DNA of 39,716 nt from CAVVXX01 sp052389895 (GTDB taxonomy: Bacteria > Pseudomonadota > Alphaproteobacteria > Micropepsales > Micropepsaceae): assembly GCA_052389895.1 (NCBI GenBank), contig JBQTHM010000029.1, forward strand, positions 1 through 39,716, read 5' to 3'. The translations under genes were made by a program, and so were the position numbers. Under the pieces are notes generated by a model that saw only the letters and a list, made by a program, of their open reading frames with translations, searched no databases and had not been told where the DNA came from. Every line of letters starts with the position of its first letter. Position 1 is the stretch's first letter. Positions 7,496 to 16,526 of the stretch are shown one piece after another.

Positions 7496-9121
7496 TCAGT
7501 TTGCGGCCTGCAAGGCACCAGCGCGAGCTATGTCCATATCAGCGGTTCGTAGTTCCGCCAGTTTTGCGATTAACGCCGCGTCGCGGCTATAACGGTCTGG
7601 CCGGAATTCCGTTGTGCCATCACTGCTCGCGACCACCGTCCAATATAGCAAATATACCAGCAGCGGCTGCGATAATGGCAGGCGGGTTGTTTCTCCCGAT
7701 TCCAGCGCCTGCGACAAGCTATCTTCACCAAAAGCCTCGTCCTCCATGGCCAGTTGCGCCAACTGCAGACTCCGTTCCACTCGCACGCACCCATTGCTCT
7801 TCTCGCGCGTGTGCAGAAGAAACAGCTCCTTGTTGGGCGTATCGTGCAGGTAAACACCGAACGTATTAGGAGCGTCCAGCATCACTTTGCCCAGGACATT
7901 GCCGGGCCCCGGCCTCTGCTGGATTCGATAGTCGAATATGCTTGGCTCAAGTTTGCGCCACTCCACTGTGGCCCCATGCGGATCGCCGCCGGGCGCATCG
8001 GTCAAGATCATGTTCCGCGAGGCAAGATAGTTCGCATTTTCCTTCAAGCGTGGCAGGAACTGCTTGGCTGCAATGTCGATCGGTATGTCCCAGGGCGGAT
8101 TGGCGACCACGGCCTCGACCTCTGCACGCACGATCGGCGTTGGGCTGTCTTTGCGACCTATGACGACCTTTGAGTGCAGTTCTGAATGCCCGTTCCGCAG
8201 ATAGTCGAGACTCTGTTCCGCGACATTTACGGCAATGTATCGAGATTCGAATTCGCGCGGCAGCCAGCGCCAACGCTCCATATTGACGATAATCTGCTCA
8301 ATGCGATGCGAGACGGATAAGTTGAGCGCATCCAGCGTTTCGGAATCGAGTTTGCCCGAAGTGTGAATACCATTTCGGTTCTGGAACCGGATAATAGGTT
8401 CGCGCAATTGTGGTGACAAAGAATTTGAAACTTGTGCCATGAGCGGATCCTCCAGCGCCAAGCGGATATGCAGCGCGACGTTATCGCCGCGCGTAACGGT
8501 TGGCCAACCGCCCCGGGCGGCGATTGCGCGATACCGTGCCAGCGTTTCCACGAGCCGGTGATAGGCCGGATGCGGCGGAGGTAAATCGGCAAGAAACGCA
8601 TCAATCGAACTGTCGGACAGAGTGGCCGCAAGCGCCCGGCCAACTTTAAAATGCTGGGCAGGCAGGCTTGCGTCCTTGTAGACATCCTTCGGTTTGACAC
8701 GGCCGAGGCGAACATCCAGCGCATAACGAAACAGCGCGGCTGTCATCGCTACATCGTATTCGGCGGCATCTTGGCCCGGCGCCGGATTGTCTGCCCACGA
8801 CATCAGCGGGAACGTATAATCATCCGGACGCAAGCCGTGCACGTCGGCGCGGCCAAGCGCGCGCCGCACGGCCTTTGCTCGCGCCGCCACTTCATCACTT
8901 CCGCTCCAAGCCGGTTCAAAGCCCGTGATTCCATAGAATTCCTGCACATGTGCCTGCAACGTAGGTTCTATGGCCCCCGGCTGCGAAACGAGCCGGATGA
9001 TGGCCGCCTGTGTGATGGAACTTTCGTCGGCGGGATCGGACCGCAAGGGCGCTGCGGCGACGGAACTCGCCAGAACCAGCGCAACCAAAAAGGCAGACAT
9101 TCGTGCGGTCCTGTAACTCAT
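7496..9121 (-). CDS. YcbB-type L,D-transpeptidase
   Basis: A 541-residue periplasmic enzyme with an N-terminal signal peptide (MSYRTARMSAFLVALVLASS, then VAAA). I place the start at 9121 because GAGG lies 6 nt before it; upstream in-frame codons lack this. The middle contains a peptidoglycan-binding segment (LREPIIRFQNRNGI, with GKLDSETLDALN) at about residues 240-267. The catalytic domain follows from about residue 293, with YLHDTP (His426) and SNGCVRV (nucleophile Cys445). The family forms 3-3 crosslinks in peptidoglycan or attaches lipoproteins to it. Its stop is only 9 nt from the tRNA fragment, so it is the first chromosomal gene beyond the island. Confidence 0.93.
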   Translation of the reverse strand: MSYRTARMSAFLVALVLASSVAAAPLRSDPADESSITQAAIIRLVSQPGAIEPTLQAHVQEFYGITGFEPAWSGSDEVAARAKAVRRALGRADVHGLRPDDYTFPLMSWADNPAPGQDAAEYDVAMTAALFRYALDVRLGRVKPKDVYKDASLPAQHFKVGRALAATLSDSSIDAFLADLPPPHPAYHRLVETLARYRAIAARGGWPTVTRGDNVALHIRLALEDPLMAQVSNSLSPQLREPIIRFQNRNGIHTSGKLDSETLDALNLSVSHRIEQIIVNMERWRWLPREFESRYIAVNVAEQSLDYLRNGHSELHSKVVIGRKDSPTPIVRAEVEAVVANPPWDIPIDIAAKQFLPRLKENANYLASRNMILTDAPGGDPHGATVEWRKLEPSIFDYRIQQRPGPGNVLGKVMLDAPNTFGVYLHDTPNKELFLLHTREKSNGCVRVERSLQLAQLAMEDEAFGEDSLSQALESGETTRLPLSQPLLVYLLYWTVVASSDGTTEFRPDRYSRDAALIAKLAELRTADMDIARAGALQAAN

Positions 9122-9278
9122 GCGGAACCTCATCACCCGGCATCGCATTATACGTTCGGCCCGACATGATGGGTGCGGTAGAGCGCGAGCGGACTTCGCT
9201 CCGACAGTGCCGCCGCTGCGACCACGTGCAGGTGCGGAAAGTTCCGTGCACCGCCCGTTTTCAAGAGGAGTCCTTGTT

Positions 9279-9464
9279 ATGCATACGTTTTCCAAGAAAA
9301 TTGCCTTCATGTCTCTCCTGGCAGCTGCCCTTCTCACGAGCGGTTGTGCGTCTTGGGGAGAGAGACACACTGAGGTCCAAACCGACCGGGCAGCGGCGCA
9401 GCCCGCTCCCGCGCCGCAGCCGCAACCGGAACCCGAGCCCAGTTATCAGGGCGTGCGCGGCTAA
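9279..9464 (+). CDS. Small lipoprotein with a proline-rich tail
   Basis: A 61-residue protein preceded by AGAGGAG at 8 nt. The N-terminus MHTFSKKIAFMSLLAAALLT leads into the lipobox LTSGC, so signal peptidase II should cleave before the cysteine. The residues after it (ASWGERH) suggest an outer-membrane lipoprotein rather than inner-membrane retention. The mature part is mostly a proline/glutamine/glutamate repeat (PAPAPQPQPEPEP), which is probably an extended spacer. It is divergent from the L,D-transpeptidase, which can attach lipoproteins to peptidoglycan in other species. A functional link is only a guess. Confidence 0.75.
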   Translation: MHTFSKKIAFMSLLAAALLTSGCASWGERHTEVQTDRAAAQPAPAPQPQPEPEPSYQGVRG

Positions 9465-9488
9465 GCAGGCTCGACAGGCATTTCGCCT

Positions 9489-9514
9489 CCCCGGCGCGCC
9501 GGCGCGCGCCGGGG
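9489..9514. terminator. Perfect 11-bp GC hairpin after the lipoprotein gene
   Basis: CCCCGGCGCGC (9489-9499) and GCGCGCCGGGG (9504-9514) are exact complements around a CGGC loop, 25 nt after the lipoprotein stop. No T-run follows, so it may act as a transcript-stabilising end or a weak terminator. Confidence 0.4.
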
Positions 9515-9618
9515 GCGCATGAATAGAAAGACGGCTTCGGGAATTGAGTGGCGCGCCAGCGTAGGCACCGGCAAAAAGACGCGAGCTGGCGGCGGCGGTG
9601 CGCAATTTTCTAAGGTCT

Positions 9619-10137
9619 CTAATTTGTGCGTTTACGCAGCGCGGAAAAACGCTGCTCCACGAGCGCGAACCCTCCGAACAGAAGCGCAGTGTAGAACAAA
9701 TCGCCCATCAGCATGTTTTGGAAGAAGGGCAGCGCGGCAACATAGCAAGCGACCAAGCCCTCCCAAGTCTGTGGGTACATTCCGTCGAACAGCCAGACGC
9801 CAAAATTCGTTATCACGAAGAACAGAAGCGAGCTCGCGACAGCGGCGCCGCCAACCGTGGCCACACTGCGGCGTTTCTGAAGCAGCAGCCCTACGCATAC
9901 AATAAGGGCAAAACTCAGGTAGACGACTTCCATGTGTCCGTAGAATCCCAAAATCAGATCGCTAACGAACAGCGCAGCCAAGGGAACGAGGAACGCCAGG
10001 CGTTTGTCGGTGAAATACGCACCGGCAAACAGCGCGACGGCCGTCACTGATGTCAGGTTGGGCGGATGCGGAATGAGGCGTGACAAGGCTGCCGCCAGAA
10101 TGACTATCACCAGGACCGCAAAACGAGATCTCAGCAT
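9619..10137 (-). CDS. DUF6580-like membrane protein in the cobalamin operon
   Basis: A 172-residue protein with about five hydrophobic helices (FAVLVIVILAAALSR, SVTAVALFAGAYF, LAFLVPLAALFVSDLILGFY and later ones). The motif SRLIPHPPNLTSVTAVALFA with its conserved downstream SDLILGFYGH is what I recall of the DUF6580 group, which looks like an ECF-type substrate-binding membrane component. I chose the ATG at 10137 because GGAG lies 6 nt before it; ATG 10158 is also possible and would overlap the btuB stop. It follows btuB by about 22 nt under the same cobalamin riboswitch, so a role in corrinoid uptake across the inner membrane is a reasonable inference. Confidence 0.7.
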   Translation of the reverse strand: MLRSRFAVLVIVILAAALSRLIPHPPNLTSVTAVALFAGAYFTDKRLAFLVPLAALFVSDLILGFYGHMEVVYLSFALIVCVGLLLQKRRSVATVGGAAVASSLLFFVITNFGVWLFDGMYPQTWEGLVACYVAALPFFQNMLMGDLFYTALLFGGFALVEQRFSALRKRTN

Positions 10138-10159
10138 TTTTGTCTCCATCCCCTGCATT

Positions 10160-12085
10160 TCACCGGCTCTCTTCGGAATCGCCAAGCATAATACGTAAAC
10201 CGGCGTACGCGCCAAACCCTGCCGTTCGATAGCCAAGAACCTCCTCATACTTTTGGTCGAACGCGTTTTCGATGCGCGCAGTGAACAGAACTCCCGGCAC
10301 GATTTCATACGATCCGGCACCATGAACGAGCGTGTAACTTTTGAGCGTCACAGTCCGAAAAGTTGTAAAATCTGTGTCCTTCTGCGCGCCGTGAAACGCC
10401 ACGCCAAGATTCAGCAAGCCTCTCCCCTCATCAAAGCGATATTCCATATCAAGGAAGCCGATATGGTGCGGACGGCGCAATTCCTGCGCGCCATTTTCAG
10501 ATGACGCTGCATACGTGTATGCCGCATTCAACATGACACCGTTGGCGAGATCGGCTATCGCCGACACTTCCATGCCGCTGCGTTGGCTCTTGCCCTTCGC
10601 GTTGCGCGCCGTTGCGGGGAAAACCGAAAAGTCCGTGAAGATTTCGTGTTCCAAGTCGGCCATGTAGACCGTCAAGTCGAACGTGAATGCGTCATTGAAC
10701 AATCGTTTTTCGAGCCCTAGATCGAACCCTAGCGACTCTTCGGGTTTTAAATCCGCATTGCCGGTGAAAGCAGATGGAACAAAGCCGAACAGTTCGAAGA
10801 AATCCGGGTTCTTGACGCCGGTGCCGCCGCTCGCATGCAGTCGTGCATCCCATGCGCGCAAGGGAACGGAAAGGGACGCGCGCCAAGTGGTGCTGTCGGC
10901 GAAATATTCATTCCAGTCGTGCCGTGCGCCTAACGAAACAAAGGCTGCATTGCCAAAGGCAAACCAGTATTCGCCCGCCACCGCGTGATCGCTCGCGGCT
11001 TGATCCTGATCGGCCAGGGGAAAATCCTTTACGCGCTGATGAAATGTCTTGCGCTCAGCTTCTCCGAGAACAGTCAGTCGCTGATCGAGCTTGAAACCCA
11101 GAACCGCGCCAGTCCAAAACACGTTCGCTTGCACATCGTACTTGTCTTTACCCGCCTTCACGCGGTTGATCTTTTCGATGTTGTGAAAGTCGAACGTGGC
11201 GCTGGAGAAATTTGCACTATCTGTGCGCATGAAGGATGCGCCAGCGAGCAGTTCCAAGGCGCCATCCAGAATCGTGGCTTTCACCTGCGCACGGCCATAG
11301 GATTGATCAGCTTCGGTGAAATCAGGAGAGTCGACCGGCAATGGGAAGCCAGAATCGAAATCAGTTGTCGAATCTACATGGCGCAGACTCATAGCAAGCT
11401 CGACACTATCCGCGACATACACGATCGCGCGCCCGTTCAGGCTTGCGTTTTCGTAGCCGTCCTTCTCGCGGCCGGCTCGCGAAATGTTGATCCCATCGCT
11501 GTCAAGATATGCGCCGCCGATGACCGCCGCGGTCCTGTCCGATCCAATATTCAACAGTCCGGCAACCTCGCGCGTGCCAAATGAACCTGCTTCGGCGCGC
11601 GCTTTCGCGTAGATGCCCTCGCGTGGCATCACAGTGATCACGTTCACCACGCCCGCCAGGGCATCCGCACCCCATAGCGCCGATTGCGGTCCGCGCAGGA
11701 TTTCCACCCGCTCTATGCCGTCGGTGAGCAGATGAGCAAAATTGAACTCGTCCTGCCCACCAGGGTCGTTGGCCTCCATGCCGTCAATCAGCACGAGCGC
11801 GTGGTTCGCTTCCGCCCCTCGAATTCGGATTTGCGAAAACGAACCCAGCGCGCCGCTGCGGTTGACGGCGACTCCAGGCACTTCGCGCAGCGCATCGAAC
11901 ACTGTTTGAATCTGCTGAGCTTCGAGATCGACGCCCTCTATAACGGTCAATGCGCTTCCTGACTGATTGGCGGCTATGGGAACGCGACTCGCCGTGACCA
12001 CGACCGTTTCCAGCTCATCGGCAGCGGCGGCGGACGCGGCAAGGAACGGCAATATGAAAGCTGCAACAGGAAGACGGCGAAGCAT
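10160..12085 (-). CDS. btuB: TonB-dependent outer-membrane cobalamin receptor
   Basis: A 641-residue receptor whose start follows an AAGGAGGT ribosome binding site. A signal peptide (MLRRLPVAAFILPFLAASAA) is followed by a TonB box (ETVVVTASR). The plug domain spans about residues 35-150 (FDALREVPGVAVNRSGALGS, IRIRGAEANHALVLIDGMEA, VEILRGPQSALWGADALAGV). A long beta-barrel region ends in the short aromatic-rich strand AYAGLRIML. It imports corrinoids into the periplasm using TonB energy. The B12 riboswitch upstream fixes the substrate more firmly than the protein sequence does. The DUF6580 protein is the next gene in the operon. Confidence 0.92.
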   Translation of the reverse strand: MLRRLPVAAFILPFLAASAAAADELETVVVTASRVPIAANQSGSALTVIEGVDLEAQQIQTVFDALREVPGVAVNRSGALGSFSQIRIRGAEANHALVLIDGMEANDPGGQDEFNFAHLLTDGIERVEILRGPQSALWGADALAGVVNVITVMPREGIYAKARAEAGSFGTREVAGLLNIGSDRTAAVIGGAYLDSDGINISRAGREKDGYENASLNGRAIVYVADSVELAMSLRHVDSTTDFDSGFPLPVDSPDFTEADQSYGRAQVKATILDGALELLAGASFMRTDSANFSSATFDFHNIEKINRVKAGKDKYDVQANVFWTGAVLGFKLDQRLTVLGEAERKTFHQRVKDFPLADQDQAASDHAVAGEYWFAFGNAAFVSLGARHDWNEYFADSTTWRASLSVPLRAWDARLHASGGTGVKNPDFFELFGFVPSAFTGNADLKPEESLGFDLGLEKRLFNDAFTFDLTVYMADLEHEIFTDFSVFPATARNAKGKSQRSGMEVSAIADLANGVMLNAAYTYAASSENGAQELRRPHHIGFLDMEYRFDEGRGLLNLGVAFHGAQKDTDFTTFRTVTLKSYTLVHGAGSYEIVPGVLFTARIENAFDQKYEEVLGYRTAGFGAYAGLRIMLGDSEESR

Positions 12086-12247
12086 GTTGACCTCCTTGCG
12101 TTGAGACAAAGAGGCCGGCCGCGGGCAATTGCCCGTCGTGCTTGCGAAAAAAGTGCGGCATGCGATCCACCCCGCGTCCAAGCCCCATGGCCGTCGCCGC
12201 AAGCGGATCAATCCGCCCCGGCCGCGCACCCCGGCGCCCGGATGGAC

Positions 12248-12425
12248 GACGCGCTCCGGCAGGTCTCCTGGCTTCGCGGGTCTCGGCCCGGCTTCGCCTT
12301 CCCGGCTTTCGCCAGTGGCATGGTGAAGCCGCGCTCGCCGCTTACAGTTGCGGGGGCAGCCGCGGAATTGGAGCAAAGCTCCGAACCGCGTTCCCTCTTG
12401 GCCCCTTACGGGGAACCGGCGCGTG
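12248..12425 (-). promoter_or_regulatory. Cobalamin riboswitch upstream of btuB
   Basis: On the minus strand this leader contains, in order, GGGAACGCGGTTCGG, then GCTGCCCCCGCAACTGTAAG, then CCATGCCACTGG with a following GGGAAGGC, and finally the B12 box AGCCAGGAGACCTGCC (12258-12273). These are the conserved blocks of the adenosylcobalamin riboswitch. It ends about 165 nt before the btuB start. In this class ligand binding represses expression by sequestering the ribosome site or by terminating transcription. I do not see a clear terminator with a T-run, so translational control at the AAGGAGGT site is slightly favoured. Confidence 0.92.
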
Positions 12426-12504
12426 GCTCGCACTCTACTGCGTGTGGAAACATTCGCAAGCGGCTGCGCAAGTGCTTGAACGCTTTCGACTAAAAGGAGG
12501 GCCC

Positions 12505-13207
12505 ATGCCGCGACCCGTTCACTTTGAAATCCACGCTAGCGATCCCGCCAAGCTCGCGAAGTTCTATGGCGACGTATTCAACTGGGAGGTCAACTACGTG
12601 CCCGAGATCGAATACTGGCTCGTGATTTCGGGCGACGAAAAAAGCGCTGGCATCAACGGCGGGATCTTTCGGCGCCGCGGGCCAAAACGCGAAAAGGGCC
12701 AAGCGGTGAACGCAGTCGGAGGCCCGTCTTGCGGCTACATTACGCGCGGCATGTCGCTAAAGGTAGGTTCGGTCGAGGTAAGGGACATCATTGTTGCGCT
12801 GAATACGCAAAGCAAGGGCGCGTTCGCCTGTGGCGATTATTCGGGCAACATCGGAAGCGGCATCCCGAAACGCTTCATCGTCACCTTCGATTACGAAAAC
12901 CAGATCATGTACTTGAAGCCGGCACCCAAGCCAGTAGCCGACACGGGCACTTTCGACCGCTCCGGCATGTGGATCAACAAGAGCGGGGACGCATTCAAGA
13001 TCGTGGACGTAACCGCAGGCGGGCCTGCCACCCAAGCCGGGTTGAAGGCAGGCGGGGGTCATCGTCTCGGTAGACGGCGAGAAAGCAAGAAACGTCACGC
13101 TTTCCAACCTGCGAACGAGACTGCGGCACGATCCTTCCGGAACGCGCGTATCTCTCAGCATTGAAGACGGAAAAACCATTACGCTAACGCTGCGCGATCA
13201 GATTTAA
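12505..13207 (+). pseudogene. Chimeric VOC / aspartyl-protease C-terminus / PDZ gene with a frameshift
   Basis: AAGGAGG precedes the ATG. Residues 1-70 (MPRPVHFEIHASDPAKLAKF, NGGIFRRRGP, GQAVNA) are the first half of a glyoxalase/VOC protein. At about 12715 the frame continues into GGPSCGYITRGMSLKVGSVE, GDYSGNIGSGIPKRF and IVTFDYENQIMYLKP, the C-terminal half of a retropepsin-like aspartyl protease. A PDZ domain follows (FKIVDVTAGGPATQAGLKAG). Neither catalytic Asp-Thr/Ser-Gly motif is present. A G5 run at 13054-13058 breaks the frame: the next frame continues the PDZ as VIVSVDGEKARNVTLSNLR to TLTLRDQI and TAA at 13205. The unshifted frame stops at 13164. A deletion joining two genes is the simplest explanation. 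Confidence 0.7.
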
Positions 13208-14146
13208 CTACGCGGGCTCAAGCGCGTGTTTCACCGCCTTTGCGGCGGCAGAGACTGCTTCACGCCCTATAGGAAGAAGCGTCAGCATATGACAGAACCC
13301 GTGGATCATTGTGGGATAATCCACGTGTGTCACGGGTACGCCCGCGGCCTTTAGTTTCTCCGCATATGCGGCGCCGCCGTCGCGCAGGGGATCACACCCC
13401 GCTGTGATGATGTAAGCGGGTGGCAGCCCGGAAACGTCGTCAGCTGACATCGGTATAAGCCGCTTGTCGCGCGTATCCGCGCCGGGCGCGTAATGCTGCA
13501 TGAACCAGCGAATCGTTTTCAAGTCGAGAAAAAATCCTTCGCCAAACGCCTGCGCCGACCCGCTCTTGAGATCGCTCGAGACCGCCGGGTAGATAAGAAG
13601 CTGAAAGGCCGGCTTCGGCGTTCCCTTATCCTTCGCGAGCAGCACGCTTACGGCCGCAAGGTTGCCCCCTGCCGAATCGCCTGCCACGGCGATTCTGTTC
13701 GCATCGATCCCAAGTGCCGCCGCACTGGCCTCTGCCCATTTCAGCGTGGCGTAGCAATCCTCGACGGCCGCGGGAAATTCGTTCTCGGGCGCGAGCCGGT
13801 AGTCGACAGAGATTACGCGGCAGCCGCTTTCATTTGCCAGCATGCGGCACAGCGGATCATAACAATCGAGATCGCCCACCACGAAACCGCCCCCGTGAAA
13901 GAAGACGATTGCCGGCAGCGGATCTCCGCCAGCCGCCACGGGCGTGTATACGCGGGCGCCGATCGCATGCTCGCCGGGAACGGTCGCGTCCTCGGTCTTG
14001 CCAATAGGCAGGTCTTGCGGGTTGGCCATTTGGCTCATGGCCTTGAACAGTGTGCGCACATCGGCCGGGGATTTCGCCCAGAATTTGGGGTCGGCCAGAT
14101 CGGGCATCTGTTCGAACAGCGCCTGTACGGCGGGGTCGATCGGCAC
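13208..14146 (-). CDS. Alpha/beta hydrolase, hormone-sensitive-lipase-type esterase
   Basis: A 312-residue enzyme from a GTG start at 14146 (VPIDPAVQALFEQMPDL) with GGGAG about 8 nt upstream; an ATG at 14212 would add 22 unconvincing residues. The oxyanion motif HGGGFVVGD and the nucleophile motif GDSAGGN place it in the HSL (family IV) esterases. The acid (GCDPLRD) and histidine (MIHGF) of the triad are also present. The family hydrolyses short-chain esters in the cytoplasm. It abuts the stop of the chimeric gene at 13207 and is the last gene of a likely MOSC-DUF924-esterase run on the minus strand. Confidence 0.88.
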   Translation of the reverse strand: MPIDPAVQALFEQMPDLADPKFWAKSPADVRTLFKAMSQMANPQDLPIGKTEDATVPGEHAIGARVYTPVAAGGDPLPAIVFFHGGGFVVGDLDCYDPLCRMLANESGCRVISVDYRLAPENEFPAAVEDCYATLKWAEASAAALGIDANRIAVAGDSAGGNLAAVSVLLAKDKGTPKPAFQLLIYPAVSSDLKSGSAQAFGEGFFLDLKTIRWFMQHYAPGADTRDKRLIPMSADDVSGLPPAYIITAGCDPLRDGGAAYAEKLKAAGVPVTHVDYPTMIHGFCHMLTLLPIGREAVSAAAKAVKHALEPA

Positions 14147-14232
14147 TTGTGGCTCTCCCGGGCGTCTGGCCGCAGTGTGGCTGCGTGTGGCTGTCGCGCG
14201 CAAGGGCGTCAATGGACGACGCTCTGTAACAC

Positions 14233-14781
14233 CTAGGGCGCCTTTTGGCTTCGCAGAAATTCCGTCTCTTCCGCCGTTGAAGAGCGGCCAAGCGCGGCGT
14301 TACGCGCTGGAAACCGACCAAAACGAGCAACGATAGCGCGATGGCCGACTGCATATGGGTAATTGGTACTGTCACGGCCCACTCGCTCGCCGATCAGCGC
14401 CACCGAGCTTTCCTGATCTCCCATGCATTCCGAATGCATGAAGGGCAGATAGAAAAAGGCACGCACACCAACTGGCACTTCCAGATCGAATTTGTTGCGG
14501 ATTGCGTGGTCGGCAGCGGCACGCGCCGGCGCATCTGTTGAGTACGACGCAGCACGTCCACGAAACATGTTGCGCGAAAACTGATCGAGCACGATCACCA
14601 ATGCGAGCGCGCCTTCGGCATTCTTCTTCCAGTCCTCCAGTTTCGCGTCGCGCGCTGCGCGCCATGTCTCCTCAAATCGCGCACGTACACGTCTATCGAA
14701 TGCGGCATCATTTGCGAACCAAAGATTGGGTTCCGTTTCCTTAAACCAGAAATCTAGAACATCCCGTGGTGTGGATATCAT
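14233..14781 (-). CDS. DUF924 family protein
   Basis: A 182-residue protein with the family's characteristic opening VLDFWFKETEPNLWFANDAA, the ALALVIVLDQFSRNMFRG core, and FFYLPFMHSE followed by the terminal RFGRFPARNAALGR. DUF924 proteins are soluble, all-helical and TPR-like with no established activity. It starts 8 nt after the MOSC stop, so the two are very likely cotranscribed. The match to the family is full length. Confidence 0.88.
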   Translation of the reverse strand: MISTPRDVLDFWFKETEPNLWFANDAAFDRRVRARFEETWRAARDAKLEDWKKNAEGALALVIVLDQFSRNMFRGRAASYSTDAPARAAADHAIRNKFDLEVPVGVRAFFYLPFMHSECMGDQESSVALIGERVGRDSTNYPYAVGHRAIVARFGRFPARNAALGRSSTAEETEFLRSQKAP

Positions 14782-14789
14782 CTTTAAGT

Positions 14790-15245
14790 CTAGCTTTCTC
14801 TATCGCGAATTTCGTCAGACACTGACACGGCGTCCCCGACAGAAATCGTTCCACTCTTGATTACGTTGCAGCACACGCCGCCGCGCCAATCTGGCCGCAG
14901 CGCAACCTTCAATCCCTGATGTGCCGCGTCCATCATGTGGCACGGCTTTGTTTCTTTCGTCACCTGCAAGACGACATCACCCACCATAATGCGAGCGCCT
15001 TCGCGTGGCGTCGGCACGCCCTCTACGAGCAAGTTCGCGCGGCGCGCGGTCCACGGCACATCTGCATGCAATTCGGCGCAAGCGGATTTCCAGCTTTCGC
15101 GAAAGAGGACCGTCACTTGACGGTCGGTGTTGCGCCCGCGCGCATCATCCTCGATGCCTGCCTCTACGCTGACAAAGGCAGAAGCGACCTCCTGCATTGG
15201 CGCGAGCTTTTCTCTAGCTTTTGCAATGCCGATCAGGCGTCCCAT
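14790..15245 (-). CDS. MOSC-domain protein
   Basis: A 151-residue single-domain protein. GRNTDRQVTVLFRESW and PWTARRANLLVEGV lead to GARIMVGDVVLQVTKETKPC and then RGGVCCNVIKSGTISVGDAV. This is the MOSC fold of molybdenum cofactor sulfurase C-termini and YiiM-like proteins. The conserved cysteine of KPCHMM and the GGV turn are present. The family binds Moco or transfers sulfur, but stand-alone members like this one have few assigned functions. Divergent from coaBC with a 54-nt spacer, and first gene of the DUF924-esterase run. Confidence 0.85.
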   Translation of the reverse strand: MGRLIGIAKAREKLAPMQEVASAFVSVEAGIEDDARGRNTDRQVTVLFRESWKSACAELHADVPWTARRANLLVEGVPTPREGARIMVGDVVLQVTKETKPCHMMDAAHQGLKVALRPDWRGGVCCNVIKSGTISVGDAVSVSDEIRDRES

Positions 15246-15299
15246 GCGCGAACTACACTTTCTTTATGTAATACGGTATACGCTCGCCCGAGGCAGGGG

Positions 15300-16526
15300 G
15301 TGGAGGCGCAACTGCGCGGCAAGCGCATTCTTCTCATCATTGGCGGCGGCGTCGCCGCTTACAAGAGCCTCGAGCTGATTCGCCGTTTGCGCGAACAGGG
15401 CGCAGGCGTGCGCGTGGTTCTGACCAAGGCGGGCGGCGAGTTCGTGACAGCGCTTTCGGCTGCAAGCCTTTCCGGCGACAAAGTGTATCAGGATATTTTC
15501 AGTCTCACCGACGAAGCCGAGATGGGGCATATTGAGCTTTCGCGTTCGGCGAACCTCGTCGTCGTGGCGCCGGCGACAGCCGACTTGATGGCGAAACTCG
15601 CGCACGGGCTTGCCAACGATCTTGCTTCCACCGCGCTGCTTGCTACCGACAAACCCGTGCTGATGGCACCTGCCATGAACGTACGCATGTGGCTGCACCC
15701 ATCCACCCAGAAGAATTTGGCGACGCTGAAGGCGCAAGGTGTTCACTTCGTCGGGCCAGACGAAGGTGAAATGGCTTGCGGCGAATTTGGAATGGGACGC
15801 ATGGCCGAGGCGGACGAAATCGTTGCGGCGGTTGCCGTGCTCCTGCGCGGAAAGGAATCGCGCCTGCTTGCACGCTATAAAGCGCTTGTCACGGCAGGGC
15901 CGACCTACGAACCCATCGACCCTGTCCGCTTTCTTGCGAATCGCTCCTCCGGGAAACAGGGCTATGCCATCGCCGAGGCGCTCGCCGACGCGGGGGCGCA
16001 CACGACGCTCGTTTCGGGGCCGACGGCGTTCGCCGCACCACGACACGTGAAACTGCTGAAAGTAGAGACAGCGCGCGAGATGATGGCTGCATGCGAAGCA
16101 GCACTTCCCGTGGACGTCGCCGTTTGCACAGCGGCCGTGGCGGACTGGCGCCCGGACCCCGCCGCCAATGCCAAGCTGAAAAAGCGTGAGGACGGCACTG
16201 CACCCGCGCTCAAGCTGATCGAAAATCCGGACATTCTTTCTATGCTCTCGCATCACCAAGCGAAGCGGCCGCAGCTTGTGATCGGTTTTTCAGCGGAAAC
16301 TGACGACATAAAGGCGAATGCAGCCGGCAAGCGTGCGCGAAAGGGCTGCGACTGGATTATCGCCAACGATGTCGGCGCGGGTACGCATGTGATGGGCGGC
16401 GATCACAACCGCATCCACCTGTTAACCGCGGATAGCGAGGAGGCCTGGCCCGAGCTTTCCAAGACGGAGGTGGCGCGGCGGCTGGCAAAACGCATTGCGG
16501 CAGCCCTGGGGAAGCGCGCAGCATGA
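15300..16526 (+). CDS. coaBC: Bifunctional phosphopantothenoylcysteine decarboxylase / synthetase
   Basis: A 408-residue enzyme of coenzyme A synthesis. The N-terminal CoaC flavoprotein domain has GGGVAAYKS, His77, PAMNVRMW (124-131) and the Cys160 loop (MACGEFGMGRM). The C-terminal CoaB domain has VTAGPTYEPIDPVRF and NRSSGKQGYAIA for CTP and substrate binding, AAVADWRP and IGFSAET. The start is taken as GTG at 15300 with GAGGCAGGG just upstream, because the CoaC fold begins 7 residues later. The frame extends upstream without homology. Its TGA overlaps the dut ATG as ATGA. Confidence 0.95.
   Translation: MEAQLRGKRILLIIGGGVAAYKSLELIRRLREQGAGVRVVLTKAGGEFVTALSAASLSGDKVYQDIFSLTDEAEMGHIELSRSANLVVVAPATADLMAKLAHGLANDLASTALLATDKPVLMAPAMNVRMWLHPSTQKNLATLKAQGVHFVGPDEGEMACGEFGMGRMAEADEIVAAVAVLLRGKESRLLARYKALVTAGPTYEPIDPVRFLANRSSGKQGYAIAEALADAGAHTTLVSGPTAFAAPRHVKLLKVETAREMMAACEAALPVDVAVCTAAVADWRPDPAANAKLKKREDGTAPALKLIENPDILSMLSHHQAKRPQLVIGFSAETDDIKANAAGKRARKGCDWIIANDVGAGTHVMGGDHNRIHLLTADSEEAWPELSKTEVARRLAKRIAAALGKRAA

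Noticed and set aside
15264..16259. 331-codon minus-strand frame opposite coaBC
   Set aside because: Antisense to a gene with all catalytic motifs; the peptide is low in hydrophobic structure.
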